A stretch of DNA of 44,183 nt from Blattamonas nauphoetae (Eukaryota > Preaxostyla > Oxymonadida). The notes under the pieces were generated by a model, which saw only the letters and a program-made list of their open reading frames with translations, was not told the origin of the DNA and did no database searches. Location: NCBI GenBank assembly GCA_033064195.1, contig JARBJD010000478.1:1-44183 (forward strand), written 5' to 3'. Shown one piece after another: positions 11,652 to 21,600 of the stretch. The position numbers and the translations under genes are program-made. Each line of letters begins with the position of its first letter. The stretch's first letter is position 1.

Positions 11652-13727
11652 TCAGTTGCGGACGAGGAGATGAACAGCCCCAACGGTGATAGGAAGGCGA
11701 ACCTGCACAGCGCTATGATGTCGGCCTGCTGCGGTGCACGGATTGGTAGGATCGTCGCGACTGATTGATTTGCATTCAAATTCTGCCGTTTTGCCATTGC
11801 GATTGTCATCTCCAGTGGCTGAAACGAAAAGCGTCTGTCTTGAGAAATACCATTGAAGAACGAAATTGTTTAGATCCTCTATTTGTTTCTGTTTTGACAT
11901 GGAAGCGTCTATTGCCCTTTTTGTTGTCTTTGAAGCTGAATCTGCAGTGGGAACGGATGTGAACCGGCACAACATCTGGACACGCAAAATGAAGGTCTGA
12001 ACCTTTGCATGCTGCTCCTCCTGTGAATGTCAGCGCTTGCAGTTGGTAGTTGGTCATATCTCCTTCGATGTTAAGAAGAACCGCAGATTGGAAGAGATCG
12101 TCAGGATTTTGGAGAGTGATCGAGGTGAACACGCAAGTGTCGATTAAGATCTGAAGATTCCCTTGCAGTGAGACGTTTATGACAAGATTGTGTGTGCAGG
12201 TTGATGGAAGTGACGAGAAATCACATTTGGTGACTTTGAGTGTGCCCCTCTGAATAACGGTGAACCTGGACTTGATCACGTTGACTGAATGAGTAAAATT
12301 GCATCCTGCGAGAGTCAGCGACCCCTTTCCGTTCAGATTGAAGATTGTTAACTGAAGTCCGGCCTCTCCGCCTTTGAGTGAGAACGCGATTAATATCATG
12401 GCCAATTGACCAGATGTCACCGAGAAAGATGTTCTTCGATTGGCTGGCTTTGACAGTTTGATTATGGTGTTTGTCATTCCACTGCCTGTGATAACAAGCT
12501 TGCGGGATGTGACGTCAAACCCTTCTTCTGTTTGGGATACATCAAAAGTCCCTTCTTCAACAGCAATTTTAGCATCTTTGTTTGAGTTACTGGACATGTA
12601 GGTCAACGTGTGGCATTTGGGGTTGTTTGAGCACAGAGGGCTGTCCAATCCATTGACTGTGATGACAAGATTGTCAAGGGTGTGGTTGGCGCTCTGTCCT
12701 GAGATAACACGAGTAGAGGAGAGGTTCACCACGGGTCCATTCCCATATGGACAGTTTGGCTTCAGGGACAGCAAAGACAGAGTAAAAGAATCGACATCAC
12801 GAGGAAAAGGAAAAAGAGAGGAAGATATGAGGGGAATCAGAAGGAGAGAGAGGATGATAATTCAAGAAGATAAATGAGATGAAAGTAAAGGGAGGAACAT
12901 ACCGTTTGTGCTCTTCGGCATTACATTGTCCGATCAGGACAGCCCGTTTGAACGGAGTCATTTCTAAAGGTACCTATTGCTCAATAAGTCTTCAAAAGGG
13001 GAAAAACAATAAAGATTGAGGCAAACAAAGAGAGAAACACACGACGTGCGTGAGTATACAATCCACTGTCCGATCAGGACAACAGGTTAGATCAGAGTCT
13101 TTTTACTCCGTATCGACTGGTAATTAGGTCTTAAAAATAGAGAAGAAACAATAAATGGAGATGTAAACAGAGAGGGAAGCATACGGTGTGCGCTCTTCAG
13201 CATGACCCTGCCCGATCGTGACGGCCAGAATGATCATTCACTTTGCTTTTTCAATCTATCAATAATTAAGTCCTAACTTCGAAAAAAACAATAAAGAGGG
13301 AGAGAAAAAGAGAGGGCGACGTACGGTGAGATCATTTCAGCATTTGATTTACCGATCGTGTCTGGCAGACTGATCCAACTCATTCCAGATTCCATCCATC
13401 TTTAATGATGTTCTAAATCAGTGGACAGTCCATAAAAGAGAGGTAAACGAGAGGGGGACATACCATTCCGACACAACAATGTTCCCCGTTACGGTCACAA
13501 TCTATGAGTGAGAGATGAGATATAGAGCAAAAAAAGGAGAAGAAGGATGAGAGAGAGAAGAGAAAACACCCTAGCTTTTGATTAATCTTTTCAGAAGTCA
13601 TTGTGTTGGATGTTGTGTTTGTGGTGGTTTGTGCATGTTGTTCGATCTTGTGCACTTTGGGCCCATCATTTCTGAAATTCAGCACAGAGTCTGGAGGATG
13701 ATCTAATCCATGAATAACTAGGCTCAA
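11652..13727 (-). CDS. Right-handed beta-helix (pectin-lyase-like) surface protein, multi-exon, 5' end unresolved
   Basis: The main exon (about 12,761 down to 11,806) encodes short beta strands separated by Asn/Gly turns, with a characteristic opening GLDSPLCSNNPKCHTLTYM (a variant of the D..CG....PC.T entry motif of these proteins) and repeats such as GKGSLTLAGCNFTHS. This is a parallel beta-helix, probably extracellular. Further minus-strand exons are inferred upstream: one ending at 13,570 and a 38-nt exon at 13,464-13,501 encoding DCDRNGEHCCVG, separated by a 68-nt GT-AG intron. Between them and the main exon lie tandem repeats of an exon/intron unit. Downstream of 11,806 another frame (to 11,652) begins with SATGDDNRNGKTAEFE, again of this family. 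No membrane segment seen. The gene may be partly decayed. Confidence 0.5.
12890..13510 (-). repeat. Five decayed tandem copies of an exon-plus-intron unit, period about 140 bp
   Basis: Five units follow each other with donor-like sites at about 13,463, 13,324, 13,185, 13,045 and 12,902 (spacing 139-143 bp). On the minus strand each has a core like cctgatcggacagtg, then a gt(a/c)(t/c)g donor, a pyrimidine tract, and a block resembling ttattgttt. The exon core is about 40 nt. The copies are clearly related but diverged, so the duplication is not recent. Confidence 0.6.
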
Positions 13728-14203
13728 TCGAGTGAAACAAATCTCAAATTCACAAATCAGAAGATATCACATGAAAACAATGTCCAACAGTTTGTTAACC
13801 TTGTCTCTTTTCACGACGATGGAGGGAATTGATGATAGGAACGGATCCGATGAATAGTTGGGGATGAAGAGATAAACTGACAAAATGACATTCTATATAT
13901 CGAAATAGAGGAAATTTTCAGTTAAAGATCACGGGGAAAAGTCTCTAAAGTTTCAATAATCGGAGTAACTTTTTTGGACCCTTTTTTTTGGAATCAAGAA
14001 AGTGTGAATGTTGTGCTGACGCACTTTTTGTCCAGCACACACTGTTCAGGGTGTGTTTGCACATTTGCTCAGGGTAACATCATATGGTCGAAACACAGCG
14101 AGACTGGAACAAGGACGGTGGAGGACTCCGTCAAGTTGAGAAGGCACACCTTCGATTTCTGAGAATGGAAGGATCGGATGATGCAATCGAACAACGACTT
14201 CTA
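13728..14203. other. Intergenic, nothing recognised
   Basis: Upstream of the beta-helix gene. Short frames only; a TA at 14,202-14,203 is the left target site of the next element. Confidence 0.4.
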
Positions 14204-15044
14204 GTCACCCAACAATCCGGGAGTAAATAACTATGCGGGAGTTTTTTTATGTGTCTCAAAAGTTGGGAGTAACCTTGGATTTTTAATTTTTTCGACAATT
14301 TTTCACTAGAAATAACATATTTATGAATAAATGAAGTGTCCTAGGTGGTTCAGAACAAATAGTTTTGATTACCCAGCACATATTTCTCATGACCTTGAAA
14401 AGTTGATCTCGTTGTATCTCCATAACCAGACAAAATTTTGACATGAAATTTTCGCGAAAATGAATGATTTGAGAAAAATAAACTTTTGATATTTTAACTT
14501 TTTAATTTTTTCCCCACCTCTCGAGAAAGAATGTGTTGATTTTGACATCATCCCAAAATTGCTCTCTCGCTATGCATCAGAAGGGAATTTCGTTTTCAAA
14601 ATTCCTACAAATGATGTCAACTCTGTCCTAATCGAGTTCAAATGATCAATTTTGCATGAAAGGCGAATCGTGAGTGACAAATCCGAAGACTCTTGGAGCA
14701 TTCCTTGAAAATGATGAAAAACCTTGATTTTGGTGCCTTCGAAAAAAAGTTTGAAATGTCAAAAGTTTATTTTTCTCAAATCATTCATTTTCGCGAAAAT
14801 TTCATGTCAAAATTTTGTCTGGTTATGGAGATACAACGAGATCAACTTTTCAAGGTCATGAGAAATATGTGCTGGGTAATCAAAACTATTTGTTCTGAAC
14901 CACCTAGGACACTTCATTTATTCATAAATATGTTATTTCTAGTGAAAAATTGTCGAAAAAATTAAAAATCCAAGGTTACTCCCAACTTTTGAGACACATA
15001 AAAAAACTCCCGCATAGTTATTTACTCCCGGATTGTTGGGTGAC
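14204..15044. mobile_element. 841-bp foldback/MITE-like DNA element with TA target duplication
   Basis: The ends are GTCACCCAACAATCCGG and its exact reverse complement. The arms 14,204-14,489 and 14,759-15,044 (286 bp each) appear identical by eye when inverted; about 269 bp of unrelated sequence lies between them. TA flanks both ends (14,202-14,203 and 15,045-15,046), as for Tc1/mariner-type insertion. No transposase frame is present; the 90-codon frame at 14,693-14,965 lies mostly in the right arm and is not a gene. It is non-autonomous, and identical arms suggest recent insertion or arm homogenisation. Confidence 0.8.
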
Positions 15045-15046
15045 TA

Positions 15047-15676
15047 TCAGAGCAATCAGCAAGAGAGTTGGTCAAGGGAGACTGAAGACCATTTTATAAC
15101 TTTGAACAATTATTACGGGGTGAACATTCCTGCACGATATTAGAATCTCATAATAACCAGTGAATCATCGTCATCAGACAAGATCTCATTCCGTCCGCAC
15201 TCTCTCACTCTCTCGTTCATTGATTGACATCAATCAATCGTATTCCCAACGATGATTCACTTTTTCTAAAATATCAGTGTCTGGACTCGGATTCCACTCA
15301 CATGAGCAAGAAGACCTGTCTTTCCCTTCGGATCACAGTCAACCATCTCACAATCACGTGTTACAACTCTTGTTAATCCTGATCTTCAACGAAAAAGAGA
15401 TGAAGAACAATTAATCATTATTCATACGAGCCCTCAATGATGAAATTGATTGGGTTAGTTCCTGCCTGTTCACCCGGAGTCTGAAGATAGTGAGAGATGG
15501 AATACTCCAAAGACGCACATAACAAACAAGAACAACAACGTTCACATCACATTCTGGTGCGGTCTTCGATCCTAAGGCAGATCAAGTCTACATAATTTCT
15601 TTCATCCAAACTCTCTTCTCCTAGAACGCTTTAATCCCCACTTTGATCCATTTATTCTTCTACAATTCATCTCTTA
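15047..15676 (+). promoter_or_regulatory. Upstream region of the ASPM-like gene
   Basis: 630 bp without a gene. It holds a short perfect inverted repeat, tgattg-acat-caatca (15,221-15,236). The sequence just before the ATG at 15,677 is AT-rich (tctctta). No TATA-like element is convincing. The promoter call rests only on position. Confidence 0.25.
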
Positions 15677-18600
15677 ATGTCCAAAAAGTCGATTCAGTTT
15701 CTATCGACACCTCAACCATCCAGAACTCTCGCAAACACTATTCCATATACTCCCGCTCCTCCACGCATCCCTCCCCCCAAACAGAACTTATTCGCACCAA
15801 ATTTCAAAAATTCTCTTGAATCATCGATTAAGGAACACCTCAATGTCATCCTTGCTCCATTTTCACACTCTTCTTGGACAACAACACTTGAGCTGGACGA
15901 CATTCCACCTTACCCATTCTTATCCCGAAACACATCACCACAACCACAACACCCTCTCATCGAGAACCTGAATAAAATGTCAGAATCCCTAAATAACTCC
16001 AAACGATACCCACTGCTAGAAAAATTCAAAAACGGTTGGACTGAAAGAGAGACATTACAGAAAATCTTAGTTGAACAACTGACAAGTTCATATGATCCAC
16101 TTTGGCTAAAATATGCAATGTTATCGATCATTAAATTCCGCAAAAATGTTGATCGAACTCTCTTCTCAAACGAAGCTACAACACCAGATAACAACCAGAA
16201 AAAATTGCTTGAATGGATTAAAACTAGCTCGATCATACCACTGGAGTTTATTAAAACTTCATTTACAATCGCAATCTTCCTAGACTACGTCAAGACAAAT
16301 CGTTGGGTCGCACTGCCGCCATTTAGCAACCATCGTCCTCTCATTTTTCAGACTGATTCAGAGAACAAGTCAACAGCAGATTTCATTAATGCTTTTGCAA
16401 AGGAGGCTTTGAAAGGAGTAGGCATCACTTCGAAGCAAATGTCGCTCTATGGACTGCAGCTCGAATACAAACAATCTCCGCTCGATGAATTCGATTTTAA
16501 GATTAAAAAGATAAGTGTTGATCTTGTTGATGGAATTCGTTTGGGAAAACTTGTTGATATATTCGCCAAGAGACTCAACCTGACTGACTACACTCCCCTA
16601 GTTCCGACACTCAACATTCCTGCCAATGAGGACCATGAAAAACTCTTCAATATCGAGAAATTGCTTTTAAAATTGCAATCACACCCATTGAAACCATCAG
16701 CAGTATCTTTTCTCTCAGAAGAAGATGACATTTTCCATCTGAGTTGGTTGACGAAAGAGGACATCGTTAAAAGTCATCGACAAGCAGTCGTTTCTCTCAC
16801 TTGGAGGATTCTTAGCCATTTTGATCCACTCTTCTCTTTTGTTAAGCCGCTCTCGCCTGATCTCTCTAAACAGACGGACATTCCTGCATTTCTTCGCCAG
16901 TGGGCCAAAGACAGCACCCAAAAGATGGTAGTAATTGGGACAGAAGACCCATTTCAATCGGGCCAATTGTTTTGCCACATCATCCATTCATCCGCACCAC
17001 TCTTCATCCCTCTCTACCCCCGACTATGTGCCAGTGCTCACACAGATTCGGCGAATGTTCGCCTCGCGATAAATCTCCTCAACAGTCCGATCTCATCCCC
17101 AAATGATCGAACAGTTCGAACAGAACAGACCAACCAGCGTCATTCAGAGAAAACACAGACAGTCCAGCTCCGATCGAAGTGGTTTCGGTGCTTTGTGCAA
17201 GCCGCGTACCGAATGGGAGGGTATCCTCAAATCGTCCGAGAGATCTCGTCGGCCAATTCACACTTCTCGGAGATTCTCGTCACGTCAACACTTGCCTATC
17301 TCTTCATCCGGCTTTCTGCACTGGACCAAGAAGTGTATAAAAAAACTGAAGCAACAACCATCTTTCAAAAGTACTGGAGGGGAAAGAAGACACGATCCGA
17401 GAGATGGATTGATGTTTTGCGAGATCAAAGATTGGAGGAGAGTCTGAAGAGGAATGATCCATCAAACGAGGTTGGAGAGAAGAGGATGAAACTGGAGGGA
17501 TTTGAAGAGGATGAAGTGGAAGAAGGGACGATCGAACTCGTGAATCAGTACATGGATCACGTTTGGGAAAAAGAAGAAGACAGAAGAAGACAACTGGAAA
17601 TCGAAGACTTGGAACAAATCAGACAGGCCGAAGATGAAGCGAGAATGAAGAAAGCATTAGAAGCCGAAAAAGAACGCCAACGTGCCATCGAAGAAGAAAA
17701 CAGAAGAAAGGCCGAGGAACAACAGCGACAGGCAGAAGCAGCTCTCGCCAGAGCAAAGAATAACTTTGAAGAAAGGAGAAAAGAAGAAGAGGAGAGACGA
17801 GAGCAAGCAAAAAGGCAATTAGAAGAAGAGACCAGGCGGAGAGAAGCGGAATTCCGGAAGGAAGAAGAGCAACGAGAAGAAAAACGAAAAGAACAAGAAA
17901 GACGATGGGAAGAAGAACAAAAGTGGAGGGAAAACATGGAGTTGAAGAGAAGAGAAGATGAAGAGAGAAGGCAGGAGGAAAAGAGAAAAGAGGAAGAACG
18001 AACATGGAATGAGGAACAACAGCGAAGAGAGGAGGAAGACAAGAGACGAGAAGAGAACAGAAAGGAAGAGGAAAGACTGTGGAAGGAAGAACAACGCAGA
18101 AAAGAGGAGGAGTTCAGGAAGGAGGAAGCACGCAGAAACGAGAGACGAAAGGAAGAAGAAAGACTTTGGAGAGAGGAACAACTGAAGAGAGAGAAAGACG
18201 AACAAATGAGACGCGAAGAAGTTGAACGAAGACGGGAAGAGAAGAGGAAAGAGGATGATACCGAGTGGGAGGAGAAGAGAAGAGAACAAGCAAGAATTCG
18301 AGAAGAACAATACAGAATCGAAGATGCTCTGAGGAAAGAAAGACAGAAGGATGAAGAAAAGAGATGGAAGGAGGAATTGGAGAGAAGGGAAGAAGAGTTC
18401 AGAAGAGATGAAGCCAATCGGAGAGAGAGACGAAAGGAACAAGAAAGACAATGGGAAGAAGAACAACAAAGAAGGATGGAGGAAGACAGACAACGAGAAG
18501 AAAAGAGAAGAGAGAACGACAGATTGTGGAGGGAGGAGCAGCAGAGGAGAGCAGAAGAAATAGAGGCAACGAGATTGGAACATCAACGAGAAGCAGAAAG

Positions 18601-21600
18601 ACTGCGTCAACAACATTTGGAGGAGGAAGAAGAATGGACTCGAGTGAAGAACGCTCGGAAGAAAGAAACAGAGGAGTCTTTGATCGCAATGGAGCACCAG
18701 CTGAGAGAAGAAATGAACCGCAAATTGCAGAATGAGCAAGCAGCAAAGACGGCCGCTCTTCTGGCTGAGATTCAATTGGAAGAAGATCGTCTGCGACGGA
18801 TTGAAGAAGAGCGGCAGAAAAGAGAAGCCGAAATGTTGGAGCGACAGGAGAGAGAGCGGGATCTCCTCAAACAGTTGGAAGATGATGCAAAGAAGCGACA
18901 AGAGCAGTGGAAACATGAAGAAATTGACAAACAACAAGAAAGAGAACGAGAGATGAAGGAATTGATGGAGAAAATTAAACAAGAAGAAGCAAACCTGAAG
19001 GCCGAACTGGAAAGTCGTCTTCGAGAAGAAGAACAATCTCGACTTTCCGAAATCGAGCAGACAATGAGAGAGAGACTGGAGGAGCAGAATCGGATCGAAG
19101 ATGAACGCGCCAGACTTGTTAGAGCTGAACAAGAACAACGAGAAAGAGAAAGACTGTCAATTGAGACAGCTCGTCATAAGAAAGAAGAGGAACTACTTCA
19201 ACAATCTCAGAAACAACAACAAACTGCGGATCAAATCCAGAAACAACTCGATCTCCTCGAGAATGAGCAGAAAGAATGGATTGCACGTGAAACGGAACTC
19301 AGAAAAGCGGAAAGAGAGAGAATTGAGCAAGAGACCAATCAGAGACGACAAGCGCTGAAGGATCAACTTCAAATGGAGGAAGAAAAAATGAAGAAAGAGT
19401 TAAAAGATGCTTTGGCTTTGGAGGAACAGTATCAAAGGGCTGAAATCGCTCAAATGATTCAAGAGGAGCAAGAAAAGTTGTGGACGAGCGAAGAAGAAAG
19501 ACTGAGAAATGAGATCATGAAGAAGAGAAACGAAGAAGAGACTCGTTTTCAGCAAGAAGCAGATGAACGACGCAGACGTTTCGAAGCTGAGCTTGCCTCT
19601 CGAGAAGAGGAGGCTGAAGTCAGCCGAGTTGAGAATGAAAAGATGATGGCCACAATCGCACGAGAGTTCGAAGAGACACAAGCATCCCAAAGGCAGTTGT
19701 TTGAAGCTGATTTGGAGGCGAGACGAAAAGAAGTGGAAGAATGGCAGAGGGAAATCGAGGAAAAGCAACGAAAACGTTTGGAAGAATTACAGCAGGAGGA
19801 GGAAGAGCTGAAGGAAGAAATGGAAGAACGACTGAAGCTCGAACATGAACAACGGTTGGCTGAAATTGAGGAAACAATTCGTCAAGAAGAAGCCAGATTG
19901 AAGGAAGTGGAAGAAGACCGAAAATGGGTAGAGGAAGAAGCAAAAGAAAAAGAAGAAAAGAATCAACGAGAAATGAAGGAGAAAGAGGAAGAAATTAAGG
20001 CCAGACAAAAGTACTGGGATGAAATGGAAGCTAAACGACTTGCTGAAGCAGAAGAAGCAAGACTTGGTCTCGAGCAGAAGAGAGCGGAGCTTGAGGAAAG
20101 GATTGTGCTGGAAGAAGAACAGAAACGAATGGAAGAAAACCAGCGACAGAGAGACTTTGAAGAAAGAATGGAAGAAATGAAAAGAAACATGATCGAAGAA
20201 GCGGAAAGAATGAGACAGGAAATGGAAGCAAATCTTCGACAAGAAGAAGAAAGTCGAAGGATCCAACTGGAACTGTCGATCAACGCTGAAAACGAGAGAT
20301 TACAGGCCCAACTTGAGGAACGACGACGACTCGATGAAGAAGACCACCAACGCGCTCTGAAGATGCGTCTGGCGTTTGAGGAGCAGACTGAACGGGAGAG
20401 GACTGAACGAATGGCAGAAATGGAACGAAGAATGAAGGAAGAAGCTGAAAGACTGAAACTTGAGATGGAAATGCAAATTCAGGGAGAGATTCAAGAACGG
20501 AAGAATGAAGAAGAACGACGACGAAAGGAAATGGAACAGAAAATGTCAGAACTCGAAGAGGAAGTTAAGGAACAAATGGAGAAACTCAAAAAAGAAGCAG
20601 AAGACAAAAAAGCAACCATCGAAGCAGCCATTCGCAATGAAGAAGAACATCTAAAACAGATCAAGTTAGAAAAGGCAAGAATTGACGAAGAAAGAGCACA
20701 ACAAGAAGCATTTGCCCTTCAACAACAAACGCATATTGAATCGATATCTCAACTTCAACATGAAGCCGAACAAAAGCACGCTCAACTCAATCAATCCCTT
20801 TCTCTCGTGGAGGAAGCACTTCTAGAGAAACAAGCGCAACTTGCTCAACTCATCGCTCAACAGGAAGAAATGATGGTTGAAGAAGAATTGTTTATTGCTG
20901 AGCAGAAGCAACGAAAGGAGCGCATTATCCAACGTGCAATCGAAGAGGAACGCACCAGACAAGAAGCCGAGCGAGTAAGACTTGAAGAGGAGAGGATGCG
21001 AATGGAAGAACAACAGAAACTTCGGGAAATAGAAGCAGCGAAGAATGATGAAGAAGAAAGGAAGCGAAAGGAGGAGTTCCTTCTGGCTGAAGAACGCCAC
21101 AGACAGCTCGATGAGACTGTACGACAACTTCAGCAAGACAAGATTCGACTGATAAAGGAAGAGGAGGAGAGACAAAAGAGGATGGATGAAGACAGAAAAC
21201 GACGAGAAGAAGAAGTTCGGCGAAGAGAGAAGGAAGAAGAAGAAAGAAAGATCAGAGAGCTCGAGGAGAAGATGAGAAGAGAGGAAAAACGAATCAGGAG
21301 AGCTGAAGAGGAAAGAAGAAGAGAAGAAGTTAATAAACAGAGAGAAGAGGCAAAACGAATAGCAGAACGCATGAGGATGGAGGAAGAAGAGCGGCAGAGG
21401 CAAGCCAGAGAGGAAAGGCAGCGAAAAGAAGATGAAGAAATCAAACGACGAAGAGAAGAGGAAGACATACGACGACAGCATGAGCAAGAACAGAGAAACC
21501 GACAGGATAAAGAAGAATCGAAAAGAAGGGAAGAGACAGAACGTGTGAGAACTGAAAATGAGCTGAGAGCACAGATGGAAATGGACGAGAAACGAGCGAA

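Noticed and set aside
14693-14965. 90-codon plus-strand frame as a small gene
   Set aside because: It lies mainly in the right arm of the foldback element and has no protein-like features or independent support.
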